Shown here: positions 1-8,765 of the stretch, piece by piece | Layout of the letters: each line of letters opens with the position of its first letter | Numbering within the stretch: position 1 is the first letter of the stretch | Origin: Thermoleophilia bacterium | GTDB taxonomy: Bacteria; Actinomycetota; Thermoleophilia; RBG-16-64-13 | Length of the DNA stretch: 64,000 bases | Assembly (NCBI GenBank): GCA_027493445.1 | Contig: JAOSKU010000001.1 | Location: 124,001-188,000, forward strand | Reading direction: 5' to 3' | Notes under the pieces: generated by a model | Database searches by the model: none | What the model was told of the DNA's origin: nothing | Seen by the model: the letters and a program-made list of their open reading frames with translations, nothing else | Made by a program: the position numbers and the translations under genes

Positions 1-849
1 CCCAGTGAGGCCGACAGCCTCATCCTCCAGGTCACTTACGGCTGCTCACACGGCGCCTGCGACTTCTGTGGCACGTACCTCGACAAGCCCTTCCGCGCGC
101 GGCCCTTCGCCCAGATCGTCGAGGATGTCACCGGCCTCCCCGCCCATGCGAAAGCGGCGGTAAACCGCGTCTTCCTGGCCGACGGTGACGCGGTGATCCT
201 GCCCCAGAGGCGTCTGCTCGAAATTCTCGAACTGCTATACCGCGAGCTCCCGCATGTGGAGCGTGTCAGCGCGTACGCCACCGCCCAGGCCCTGCTGCGC
301 AAGGAGGTCGGCCAGCTGGCCGCGTTGCGCGACCAGGGCCTGAGCCTGCTCTATCTCGGACTCGAGTCGGGCGACGACGGCACCCTGGCCGCGTACAACA
401 AGGGCGTGACCGGCTCTCAGCAGATCGAAGCCTGCGATCGGGCCCACGCGGCCGGTCTGGCCCTGTCGCTCACCACCATCCTGGGGATGGCCGGAGAGCG
501 GCGCTCCCTGGAGCACGCCCGAGCCACAGGTGCGGCGCTTTCGCGCATCGATCCGGCTTTCATCGGGGTCCTGAGTCTCATGGTGGTCGATGGCACGCCG
601 CTCGCCCATAGGGTGCGGCAGGGTGTGTTCGCGGTGCCGGGACCCTGGGTGATGCTACGGGAGCTGCGGGAGCTGATCGCGACCATTGAGGTGAGCGGGG
701 CCCTCTTCCGGTCGAACCACGCCTCGAACTACCTGCCCGTGGGCGGGCGGCTGCCCGAGGACAAGGGGCGCATGCTGGCCGCCCTGGACGGGGCGCTGAA
801 AACCCCGCAGATGGTATCCCTGAGACCGGAGTCCTGGAGGGCGTTGTAG
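1..849 (+). CDS. Radical SAM protein, 5'-truncated by window edge
   Basis: The frame is open from base 1, so the start lies outside the window; 282 residues are visible. Near the visible N-terminus is GCSHGACDFC, a C-x4-C-x2-C cluster motif. This spacing occurs in a subgroup of radical SAM enzymes related to COG1032, and the three Cys would bind the [4Fe-4S] cluster that cleaves S-adenosylmethionine. Downstream, LADGDAV and YLGLESGDD fit the strand motifs of the radical SAM barrel. The stop lies 3 bp before the next ATG, so it is probably cotranscribed with the enolase-family gene. Substrate is unknown. Family-level call is firm; specific function is not inferable. Confidence 0.85.
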   Translation, partial: PSEADSLILQVTYGCSHGACDFCGTYLDKPFRARPFAQIVEDVTGLPAHAKAAVNRVFLADGDAVILPQRRLLEILELLYRELPHVERVSAYATAQALLRKEVGQLAALRDQGLSLLYLGLESGDDGTLAAYNKGVTGSQQIEACDRAHAAGLALSLTTILGMAGERRSLEHARATGAALSRIDPAFIGVLSLMVVDGTPLAHRVRQGVFAVPGPWVMLRELRELIATIEVSGALFRSNHASNYLPVGGRLPEDKGRMLAALDGALKTPQMVSLRPESWRAL

Positions 850-852
850 GCG

Positions 853-1928
853 ATGACTGAGCAGCGGGCGAACAACCCCGAGCCTTACGAGCGCCTCGCC
901 GGGCTGCGGCTGGCGGTGGACGGCCACCGACTCGAGATCAAGCGGCAAGAGGTATCGAGCGGCTTCACCCGGGTGACGACGGTCGTGACCCTGAACGGCG
1001 GGAGCGCCGAAGGCGTGGGGGAGGATGTCACCTACGAGGCCGAAACTCACGATGCTGTGCTGGCCGAGCGCGCGTCCTGGGATCTCTCGGGTGAGCTCAG
1101 CCTCGCCGAGTTTTCACAGCGCTTGGAGGACCTCCTGCCGGCGGAAGAGCTGCCCTACTCTCGCTGGGCCTTCGAGGCTGCGGCCCTGGATCTCGCTCTG
1201 CGGCAGGCGGGGTTGAACCTCGCCGAGGTTCTGGTGAGGCCCTTGCGACCGGTGCGCTTCGTCCTTTCCACCCGCCTCGACCCGCCCCCGTCGGATGCGC
1301 TTCTGCGTGCCTGGCTGGAGGTGCAGCCGGGGCTGGAGTTCAAGCTCGATCCGCAGAGCACCTGGGGCTCCAAGCTTTTCGGCGCGCTGAGCGACCTCGG
1401 TCGGGTGCGGGTGCTCGACTTGAAGGGCGCATACAAGGGCACGCCGGTCGATCAGCCCTTCGATGCTCAGCTGTACCGGCGGGTCAAGGAGACGGCGCTG
1501 GCCGCTCCCCGCGGTGCCACGTACATCGAGGACCCGGCTCCCACCCCCAGGGCCTGGCGGCGCTGGCCGGCGCCGAGGACCGCATTAGCTGGGACGCGGT
1601 CATCCACTCGGTCGACGACATCCGCGGACTCCCTTTCCCACCCGGGGCCATCAACATAAAGCCGTCCCGCTTCGGCTCGTGGCGCCGACTGTTGGATGCC
1701 ATCGCCTACTGTGAGGCGCGCGGCATCCATGTGTACGGCGGTGGGCAGTTCGAGCTAGGGCCGGGGCGCGACCAGATTCAAGCTCTGGCCTCGCTCTTCT
1801 ACGCCGGCTCGGCCAACGACGTGGCCCCCAGGGAGTACAATCATGGGCCCCCGCGCCCCGGATTGCCCGCGAGCCCCTTGCGGCCGGCGGATCCGCCGGC
1901 CGCGGGTTTCCGTTTTACCGGAACCTGA
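853..1928 (+). CDS. Enolase-superfamily enzyme (muconate-lactonising/OSBS-like), frameshifted
   Basis: Reads in one frame from ATG 853 to about 1545, then continues in another frame to the stop at 1928. The first part holds the capping domain and barrel strands (LEFKLDP, VLDLKGAYKG, ATYIEDPA). The second part holds INIKPSRFGS and YGGGQFELGPGRDQIQ, typical of the last barrel strands of this superfamily. The switch is at the C5 run 1544-1548; one more C joins EDPAPTP to QGLAALAGAED and gives about 358 residues. Acidic metal ligands and the strand-6 Lys (NIKPS) are present, so the enzyme itself looks functional. Reaction unknown; menC-type or another dehydratase/racemase activity is possible. 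Confidence 0.75.
1880..1903. terminator. Perfect 24-nt palindrome at end of enolase-family gene
   Basis: GCGGCCGGCGGA is followed directly by its exact reverse complement, then by gggtttccgtttt. The hairpin overlaps the last codons of the enolase-family gene. A very GC-rich stem followed by T-rich sequence fits an intrinsic terminator, although the T tract is imperfect. Confidence 0.45.
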
Positions 1929-2218
1929 GGCGGGGGAGAAGCTCGACGTCTGTACAGGGTGGCGGGTGCTGTGGTCTGCCACCACGCCTCTTGGCGGAAT
2001 CGCTTGGCTTCTGGCAGCCGTATGGCCACAATGGCCTAGCCATACAAAGACTTCAGATGGCCGCCGGGCCTATGATAATCCGCTCTATTCTGTACAGAGG
2101 TACAGACTGCCGGCCGGTTGCTCCTGCTATATTCTCGTTCCCCTGCCGACTCCGGAGCATGGGGGGAGAGCTGACAGAGGCCGCCACCCCGAGCGGCTGC
2201 GAGTATGCGGGTGAATAC
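1929..2218 (+). promoter_or_regulatory. Intergenic promoter region before the hdrBC-gltB operon
   Basis: No gene is seen in these 290 bases. TATGATAAT at 2071-2079 is a good -10 candidate. Two inverted repeats flank it: GTATGGC/GCCATAC (2020-2045) upstream and CTGTAC/GTACAG (2090-2105) just downstream. Either could be an operator for the nitrogen operon. No clear -35 was recognised. Confidence 0.35.
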
Positions 2219-3601
2219 ATGAGCAAGAGGTTCTCCATGTTCTGGGGCTGCACCATTCCGGCGCGGTTCCCCTTCATCGAGAAGTCCACGCGTCTGGTCA
2301 TCGAGGATCTGGGTTCCGAGGTGGCTGAAGTGCAGGGCTACACGTGTTGCCCCGAGGGCACGCTGGTCAAGGCGGTGGACGAGGAAGCCTACTATGTGAC
2401 GGCGGCCCGCAACCTGGCGCTGACCGAGGCGGCGGACCTGCCCCTGGTGACCCCCTGCAACGGCTGCTATTCCACCTTCAAGTCGACTGCGGCCGCTCTC
2501 AAGGCTGACTGGCGCCGGCGCGACAGGGTGAACGATCTGCTGGGCACCGAAGGCCTGAGGCTGGAGGAGGGTCCCTCGATCAAGCACTTCGCCGAGTGGC
2601 TGTACGACGAGCTGGGCCCGGCCGCTATCGCGAAGGGGGCGCGCCGGTCATTCGGGGGCATGCGCGTGGCCGTGCACTACGGCTGCCATCTGCTTCGCCC
2701 CAGCCCGGCGGTACGCTGGGACAGCGCCACCAACCCCACCAAGCTCGAGGAGCTGGTCAAAGCCCTGGGAGCCACCGTGGTCGACTACGAGACCAAGATG
2801 GATTGCTGCGGGGGAGCGCTCGACCGGGTGGGCGAGCGCGACGGGGCGCTCGAGTTCTGCCGGCGCAAGCTGACGAACATGAAGCAGGAGAGGGTGGACG
2901 CTTTGGTGGTGGTGTGCCCCTCGTGCTTCCAGCAGTTCGATCTGAACCAGGCGACGCTGCTCCGGCAAAAGGAGGCCTTGGACATCCCAGTCGTCTACTA
3001 CTCCGAGTTGCTGGCGCTGGCCATGGGGCGGACTCCCGAGGAGCTAGGCCTGGGGTTACACCGCGTGAGCGTGGAGCCTTTTCTTCACAAGTGGGCTCGG
3101 GAGGCCGAGGTGCGGGCCGAGATTGCCAAGGAGTTCTCGGTGGCCGAGCTGCAGAAGTGCAACGACTGCAGGGCCTGCGAGGAAGACTGCCCGGTCGCCA
3201 AGGTGCAGCCCCAGTTCAGCCCCACGACCATCATCGGCGAGATCCTCTCTGGCGATCTGGAGGGCGTCATCGAACGTGGTGATCTGTGGAAGTGCCTGGA
3301 TTGCTTCACCTGCTACGAGAAGTGTCATAGCCGCCTGGGGATGGCCGAGGTCTTCCGCAAGCTGAAGGAGTTGGCCACCCAGAGGGGCGAGCTGCCCCAG
3401 GCCGTTCGTTTTTCGTACGACATGTTCGTGTCCACGGGTGCCCTGGGAGAGCCGCGCGAGAGCGTGAGGGCCAAGCTGGGTCTGGCTCCGCTGGCCGAGC
3501 GAGGCGGCGACGAGCTGGCTCGCATCCTGGCCCGGCGCGAGGGCCGGACCAGGCCGACGACCGCGGCGGGCCGCACCGAGGATGAAGGAGGCGCGGCATG
3601 A
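2219..3601 (+). CDS. HdrB-HdrC fusion protein (CCG-domain / 4Fe-4S oxidoreductase)
   Basis: 460 residues. ATG 2219 is chosen because it gives the classic HdrB opening MFWGCTIPARFP. Two CCG cysteine motifs follow: C11, CC43-44 and PCNGC; then YGC, MDCCGG and VCPSC. These are the ligands for the noncubane clusters of heterodisulfide-reductase subunit B. The C-terminal third has two HdrC-like 4Fe-4S motifs, KCNDCRACEEDCPVAK and KCLDCFTCYEKC. It should be a cytoplasmic iron-sulfur electron carrier or thiol-disulfide redox module. The stop overlaps the start of gltB1 (ATGA), implying translational coupling to glutamate synthase. Fusion of B and C is known; the partner here is the unusual part. Confidence 0.88.
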   Translation: MSKRFSMFWGCTIPARFPFIEKSTRLVIEDLGSEVAEVQGYTCCPEGTLVKAVDEEAYYVTAARNLALTEAADLPLVTPCNGCYSTFKSTAAALKADWRRRDRVNDLLGTEGLRLEEGPSIKHFAEWLYDELGPAAIAKGARRSFGGMRVAVHYGCHLLRPSPAVRWDSATNPTKLEELVKALGATVVDYETKMDCCGGALDRVGERDGALEFCRRKLTNMKQERVDALVVVCPSCFQQFDLNQATLLRQKEALDIPVVYYSELLALAMGRTPEELGLGLHRVSVEPFLHKWAREAEVRAEIAKEFSVAELQKCNDCRACEEDCPVAKVQPQFSPTTIIGEILSGDLEGVIERGDLWKCLDCFTCYEKCHSRLGMAEVFRKLKELATQRGELPQAVRFSYDMFVSTGALGEPRESVRAKLGLAPLAERGGDELARILARREGRTRPTTAAGRTEDEGGAA

Positions 3602-4914
3602 ACGAGCGCGAACGCGTGCTGAGACTGGACACGGCCGGCGGTGAGGGGGCCCGCGGCTTGAACCGCTGGGGCGAGGTCGACCGCCACAGTGCCCGGCGAC
3701 CCTACGGCGGCCTGCCCGCGCCGGGCAGCCGCACGCCTGACCTGGGAGGCCGGCCAGAGTACACGGCCGAGGCAGAGGAGCGCATTCTGGGCGCCTGTGG
3801 TCTCATGGGCGTGTGCGACGAGTCCGGGGAGCGCATGAGCGGCGAGCTGGCCATACGGAGCATGGCCTCCATGCACGATCGGGGCAACGGTCTAGGCGGC
3901 GGCTTCGCCGGCTACGGCATCTACCCGGACTTCCCCCACGCCTTCTGTTTCCACATGCTCTTCAGCGACGACGTGGCCAAGGACGACACCGAGTACTACT
4001 TGGCTCGGCACTTCGCGATCATGCACCACGAGCCCATACCCACCAAGCCGGTGCGGGGCATCCAGGACGAGCCCCTCCTATACCGCTACTTCCTGGAGAT
4101 CACCGACGAGCGGCTGGTCGAGACCCAGCTTTCGGCCGAGGACTACGTGGTCCACGCAGTGATGGACGTGAACGCTCACATCAAGGGCGCCTTCGTGGCC
4201 TCCTCGGGGCGGAACATGGGAGCTTTCAAAGGTGTGGGTTTTCCCGAGGAGGTGGGAGAGTTCTACCGGCTGGACGAGTACCGGGGCTGGACCTGGACGG
4301 GACACGGTCGCTTCCCCACGAACACCCCGGGCTGGTGGGGGGGGGCGCACCCTTTCTGTTTGCTCGACTACAGCATCGTGCACAACGGCGAGATCAGCTC
4401 CTACGGCATCAACCAGCGCTACCTGGAGATGTTCGGCTACAACTGCACCCTGCGTACCGACACCGAGGTGGTGACCTACCTCTTCGACCTGATGTTGCGC
4501 CGGCATCGGCTGACCCCCGAGTTCGCCTGCAAGGCGCTGGCCAGCCCCTTCTGGAAGGACATCGACCTGATGCCGGCCGAGGAGAAGAAGCTGTACACGG
4601 CTCTGCGCATGGTCTACGGTCCGGCCCTTCTGAATGGCCCTTTCGCCGTGGTGCTGGGCATGGCCGAGGGCATGGTGGCCCTCAACGACCGCGTCAAGCT
4701 GCGGCCCCTAGTGGCCGCCCGCGACGGCAACAGGGTCTACGTAGCCAGCGAGGAATCGGCCATCCGCGAAATCTGCCCCAAACCCGAGCGCAGCTGGATG
4801 CCCCGGGCGGGCGAGCCGGTAGTGGCCCGGCTGCGGGGGGCAGGGGAGCCTTCCGACGATCGGGCAGGCAGAGGTGGGGCCGTGGGCGCGGTCGCCCTAG
4901 CGACGGCGGATTGA
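3598..4914 (+). CDS. Glutamate synthase glutaminase domain protein (GltB1-like)
   Basis: 438 residues, class II (Ntn) glutamine amidotransferase. The nucleophile is expected to be Cys67 in GACGLMGV, the equivalent of Cys at the mature N-terminus of GltB. Further signatures are RGNGLGGGFAGYG, GHGRFPTNTPGWWGGAHPF and HNGEISSYGINQ, which build the glutamine pocket. It would release ammonia from glutamine for the FMN subunit encoded next. The 66 residues before Cys67 are low-complexity and Arg/Gly-rich, and must be removed by processing or an alternative start for the Cys to act. Overlaps hdrBC by 4 bp and is followed 11 bp later by gltB2. Confidence 0.87.
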   Translation: MNERERVLRLDTAGGEGARGLNRWGEVDRHSARRPYGGLPAPGSRTPDLGGRPEYTAEAEERILGACGLMGVCDESGERMSGELAIRSMASMHDRGNGLGGGFAGYGIYPDFPHAFCFHMLFSDDVAKDDTEYYLARHFAIMHHEPIPTKPVRGIQDEPLLYRYFLEITDERLVETQLSAEDYVVHAVMDVNAHIKGAFVASSGRNMGAFKGVGFPEEVGEFYRLDEYRGWTWTGHGRFPTNTPGWWGGAHPFCLLDYSIVHNGEISSYGINQRYLEMFGYNCTLRTDTEVVTYLFDLMLRRHRLTPEFACKALASPFWKDIDLMPAEEKKLYTALRMVYGPALLNGPFAVVLGMAEGMVALNDRVKLRPLVAARDGNRVYVASEESAIREICPKPERSWMPRAGEPVVARLRGAGEPSDDRAGRGGAVGAVALATAD

Positions 4915-4925
4915 GGTAGAGATAC

Positions 4926-6449
4926 ATGGCAGAGATGACCTTCACGCGCCCCGAGTTCCGGGTGCGCATCGATAGAGAGACCTGCATCAAGTGCGGGCGC
5001 TGCGTCCACCAGTGCGGCTGGGGGGTCTACGTTCTTGACGACGAAGGCCGTCCCAGGCCCGACCATGCCAAGTGCGCCGCTTGCCACCGCTGTGTGACCT
5101 TCTGCCCCGCCGATGCCATCACCATCGAAAAGAACCCGCTCGCCTACAAGGAGTCCGACAGCCTGAGCGCCGCTCATCGCAAGGCGGTGTGGCGCCAGGC
5201 GGAGACGGGCGGCGTGCTGCTGACCGGCATGGGCAACGACAAGCCTTACCTGCGCATCTTCGATCACCTGCTGCTCGACGCCTGCCAGGTGACCAATCCC
5301 TCCATCGATCCTCTGCGCGAGCCCATGGAGCTGCGCACCTATCTGGGTCGCAAGCCCGATTATGTGGAAGTTGCGCCGGCCGCCAACGGCCTCGGGCCCC
5401 GACTGCTGACGGAGCTCGACCCGCAGCTGGAGCTTCAGACGCCCATCATGTTCGGCGGCATGAGTTTCGGGTCGGTGTCGCTCAACGTGCATCGAGCGCT
5501 GGCCATGGCGGCCAAAGAGCTGGGCACCTACATGAACACGGGCGAGGGCGGTCTTCACGCCGACCTGCAACCCTACCAGGACAACATCATCGTGCAGTGC
5601 GCCTCGGGCCGTTTCGGGGTGCACGCCGACTACCTGCAGGCGGGTGCCGCCGTCGAGATCAAGATCGGCCAGGGAGCCAAGCCCGGAATTGGCGGGCACC
5701 TGCCCGGCGAGAAGATCGACGAGGCGGTGTCGACCACGCGCATGATCCCTCAGGGGAGCGATGCGCTCTCGCCGGCGCCGCATCACGATATCTACTCTAT
5801 CGAGGACCTTCGCCAGTTGATCTATGCCATCAAGGAGTCCACCGGGTACAAGCCGGTGTCGGTGAAGATCGCCGCCGTGCACAACGTGGCCGCCATCGCC
5901 TCGGGTGTGGTGCGGGCCGGGGCGGACATCGTCTACCTCGACGGCTTTCGCGGCGGCACCGGGGCTGCGCCGACCATCATCCGCGACCATGTGGGTATTC
6001 CCATCGAGATCGCCATCGCCGTGGTCGACCAGCGGCTGCGAGACGAGGGTATTCGCAATCGGGCGTCGATCGTAGCGGCGGGCGGCATCCGCAGCTCGGC
6101 CGACGTCACGAAGGCCATCGCACTGGGCGCCGACGCCTGCGCCATTGGCACGACGGCTTTGGTGGCCCTGGGCTGCCATGTCTGCCAGAAGTGTCATACC
6201 GGCTGCTGCTCGTGGGGGATTTGCACACAGCGACCAGAGCTGGTGCGCCGTCTAGATCCCGAATGGGGCGCGGAGCGCGTGATCAACCTGGTGCGGGCTT
6301 GGAGTCACGAGCTGGCCGAGGTACTGGGCGCCTTGGGCGTGAACGCCATCGAGAGCATGCGGGGCAGCCGGGAGCGGCTCCGCTCCCTAGGCCTGGACGA
6401 GAGCACGAGCCGGATGCTCGGGGTCAAGCCCGCCGGGCTGGGGCACTGA
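4926..6449 (+). CDS. Glutamate synthase FMN domain protein with N-terminal ferredoxin module (GltB2-like)
   Basis: 507 residues. An N-terminal dicluster ferredoxin (CIKCGRCVHQC, CAACHRCVTFCP) precedes an FMN-binding TIM barrel: FGGMSFGSVSLN, GEGGLHADL, IKIGQGAKPGIGGHLP, DGFRGGTGAAP. Near the C-terminus CHVCQKCHTGCCSWGICTQ supplies the Cys ligands of the 3Fe-4S cluster of GltS. It catalyses the reductive half-reaction 2-oxoglutarate plus ammonia to glutamate. The fused ferredoxin fits a ferredoxin- or Hdr-fed enzyme rather than one using the NADPH subunit GltD, which is absent from the window. Middle gene of gltB1-B2-B3. Confidence 0.92.
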   Translation: MAEMTFTRPEFRVRIDRETCIKCGRCVHQCGWGVYVLDDEGRPRPDHAKCAACHRCVTFCPADAITIEKNPLAYKESDSLSAAHRKAVWRQAETGGVLLTGMGNDKPYLRIFDHLLLDACQVTNPSIDPLREPMELRTYLGRKPDYVEVAPAANGLGPRLLTELDPQLELQTPIMFGGMSFGSVSLNVHRALAMAAKELGTYMNTGEGGLHADLQPYQDNIIVQCASGRFGVHADYLQAGAAVEIKIGQGAKPGIGGHLPGEKIDEAVSTTRMIPQGSDALSPAPHHDIYSIEDLRQLIYAIKESTGYKPVSVKIAAVHNVAAIASGVVRAGADIVYLDGFRGGTGAAPTIIRDHVGIPIEIAIAVVDQRLRDEGIRNRASIVAAGGIRSSADVTKAIALGADACAIGTTALVALGCHVCQKCHTGCCSWGICTQRPELVRRLDPEWGAERVINLVRAWSHELAEVLGALGVNAIESMRGSRERLRSLGLDESTSRMLGVKPAGLGH

Positions 6450-6486
6450 CGGGTTTGCATGGAGCGGCGGAGGAGGAGATGACGCC

Positions 6487-7359
6487 ATGATGCCGAGTTC
6501 GGAAGCGGCTCGGAATGTACCCACTGGCCCGGCCAGAAAAGGCCCCATCGGTATCGAACCGGGGCGCATCAACGCCGGCCAGCCGGGCACGGAGAAGGGA
6601 CGAGTGTCGCGGGTGGGAGAAACGGCACGCATCGATGCCCGCGGCGTGTATTACAAGACGTTGAACGGCCAGATTCGGGAGCAGATCGAGGGCGGTGCCA
6701 CCCGGGTGGTCCTCGACAACGTCAACGGCCAGCGCTACATCGGGGCGGCCATCGCTGCCCAAGGTGTGACCATCGAGGTCAACGGCGTACCCGGCAACGA
6801 CTTGGCCACCTTCATGGACGGACCCACAGTGGTGGTGAACGAGAACGCCCAGGACGGGGTTGGCAACACCATGAACTCAGGGCTGGTGGTGGTCAAAGGC
6901 GACGCCGGTGACGTGCTGGGCTATGGCATGCGCGGAGGCCGTCTCTACGTGCGCGGCGACGTGGGCTACCGGGTGGGCATCCACATGAAGGCCTACGAAG
7001 ACCGCCGCCCGGTGATCGTGGTCGGGGGAAGGGCCCGCGACTTCTTGGGTGAGTACATGGCCGGCGGCGAGATCATCCTGCTGGGCCTAGGAGAGTCCGA
7101 GCTCCCACTGGTGGGGTCCTACGTCGGCACGGGCATGCACGGCGGGGTGATTTATCTGCGCGGGGAGGTGGCCGGGCACCAACTGGGCAAGGAGGCAGGT
7201 ACTGCCGCACCCACCGATGACGAGATGGCCCGCATCGAGGAGCTCACCCTCGACTTCTGCACCCGCGCCGGTTGTGACGCCGCCGAGGCGCTCGACCGGC
7301 CCTTCACCAAGGTATTCCCCTACTCCCACCGGCCGTACGGCAAGCTTTACGCCTACTAA
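6487..7359 (+). CDS. Glutamate synthase GXGXG domain protein (GltB3-like)
   Basis: 290 residues made largely of the right-handed beta-helix found at the C-terminus of GltB: repeated G-rich turns such as DNVNGQRYIG, DGPTVVVNENAQDGVGNTMN, GDVLGYGMRGG, GGRARDFLGEYMAGG. It is a structural subunit closing the three-part glutamate synthase. ATG 6487 follows ggaggaggag; about 45 Pro/Gly-rich residues precede the helix. The TAA stop at 7357-7359 is also the target-site duplication of the adjacent insertion sequence, so the protein was not truncated by the insertion. Confidence 0.9.
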   Translation: MMPSSEAARNVPTGPARKGPIGIEPGRINAGQPGTEKGRVSRVGETARIDARGVYYKTLNGQIREQIEGGATRVVLDNVNGQRYIGAAIAAQGVTIEVNGVPGNDLATFMDGPTVVVNENAQDGVGNTMNSGLVVVKGDAGDVLGYGMRGGRLYVRGDVGYRVGIHMKAYEDRRPVIVVGGRARDFLGEYMAGGEIILLGLGESELPLVGSYVGTGMHGGVIYLRGEVAGHQLGKEAGTAAPTDDEMARIEELTLDFCTRAGCDAAEALDRPFTKVFPYSHRPYGKLYAY

Positions 7360-8650
7360 GGGCCTGTCACAAAATAACAGTAGCGAAACCGGCCCGACCG
7401 TGCTACGCTTCACCGCATGGGTGGAGAGGCCGGCATCAAAGAACGATTCGAGCTTTTGGCCCCCTTCCTAGATGAGCGTAGCCGACGCCTGGTGGCCGCG
7501 GCGGAAGCGTTGGCCGCCGGCCGGGGCGGGAACACGCTCGTGGCCCGGGTGACGGGGGTTTCGCGGCGGGCGATCACGGCGGGATCTCGGGAGCTTGCCC
7601 ATCCGGACCTCGCGCCGCGCGGGCGCATCCGGCGAGAGGGCGGCGGACGCAAGCGCACCGTGGACACGGATCCGACCCTTCGCGACGACCTGGAGCGCCT
7701 GGTGGAACCGGAGACCCGAGGCGATCCGGAGTCGCCCTTGCGCTGGACCTTAAAGAGCGGTCGCCGCCTGGCCGATGAGCTCACGCGGATGGGGCACCAG
7801 ACGAGCCATCGCATGGTCGCCGAACTGCTGCACGACATGGGCTATAGCCTCCAGGGGAACCGCAAGACCCGGGAAGGCTCGTCCCATCCCGATCGAGACG
7901 CTCAGTTTCGACACCTAAACGAGAAGGTCAAGGAGTACCAAGCCCGCAACGACCCGGTCATCTCCGTGGACACCAAGAAGAAGGAGCTGGTGGGCGACTT
8001 CAAGAACGGGGGCCGAGAACTGCGTCCGAAGGGGGATCCAGAAGCGGTGCGCGTGCATGATTTCATGGTCCCCGAGTTGGGAAAGGCGAACCCCTATGGG
8101 ATCTACGATCTGGCGGGCAACCTGGGCTGGGTCAGCGTGGGCACCGACCACGATACCGCGGCTTTCGCCGTGCAGAGCATTCGCCGCTGGTGGCACTCGA
8201 TGGGTAAAGAGAGGTACCCCGACGCCCACCGACTCCTCATCACCGCCGACTGCGGGGGAAGCAACGGCTACCGTCTCCGGCTGTGGAAGGTCGAACTGCA
8301 GAAGTTGGCCAACGAGACGGGGCTCACGATCGGGGTCTCTCACCTTCCCCCGGGCACCAGCAAGTGGAACCGGATCGAGCACCGCCTGTTTTCGTTCATC
8401 ACCCAGAACTGGCGGGGCAAACCTCTGATCAGTCACGAAGTCATCGTCAACCTGATCGCGGCCACCGTGACCCGCTCCGGACTGCGGGTGCGCTGTGAAC
8501 TCGACCAAAACACCTACGAGAAGGGCATCAAGGTGCCCGACGAGGAACTGGCCGCCGTGAATCTCAAGCGGGATGCCTTCCACGGGGAGTGGAACTACGC
8601 CATCGCCCCATCCGAGCCACCCATTGGATCATTTATTTCATGACGGGCCC
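7360..8650 (+). mobile_element. ISAzo13-family insertion sequence, complete
   Basis: Ends are GGGCCTGTCACAAAATAA on the left and the complement of GGGCCCGTCATGAAATAA on the right: 18 bp with 3 mismatches. A TAA trinucleotide flanks both sides (7357-7359 and 8651-8653), consistent with a 3-bp target duplication. The transposase fills nearly the whole element and its stop lies inside the right repeat. The element separates gltB3 from glnA. Uninterrupted ends and an open transposase suggest recent insertion. Confidence 0.85.
7417..8643 (+). CDS. ISAzo13-family transposase
   Basis: 408 residues, full length for the family. The N-terminal segment (LVARVTGVSRRAITAGSREL) is a helix-turn-helix DNA-binding region. 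It is followed by SGRRLADELTRMGHQTSH and a DDE integrase-like core: VISVDTKKKELVGDFKNGG gives the first Asp, ITADCGGSNGYR the second and WNRIEHRLFSFITQNWRG the Glu. These motifs match the Rhodopirellula-type DDE transposases. No frameshift is seen, so it may be active. It sits inside clear inverted repeats. Confidence 0.9.
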   Translation: MGGEAGIKERFELLAPFLDERSRRLVAAAEALAAGRGGNTLVARVTGVSRRAITAGSRELAHPDLAPRGRIRREGGGRKRTVDTDPTLRDDLERLVEPETRGDPESPLRWTLKSGRRLADELTRMGHQTSHRMVAELLHDMGYSLQGNRKTREGSSHPDRDAQFRHLNEKVKEYQARNDPVISVDTKKKELVGDFKNGGRELRPKGDPEAVRVHDFMVPELGKANPYGIYDLAGNLGWVSVGTDHDTAAFAVQSIRRWWHSMGKERYPDAHRLLITADCGGSNGYRLRLWKVELQKLANETGLTIGVSHLPPGTSKWNRIEHRLFSFITQNWRGKPLISHEVIVNLIAATVTRSGLRVRCELDQNTYEKGIKVPDEELAAVNLKRDAFHGEWNYAIAPSEPPIGSFIS

Positions 8651-8765
8651 TAACGCTAGCCGACTGGACAATAGCTCTGGCCATTCCTCTATCCAGTTGA
8701 AGGTTGTCCGATTGGCCTGTGCGAGGTACCGTGCACGCACCAATAGGCGAACAGGAAGGTGATTC

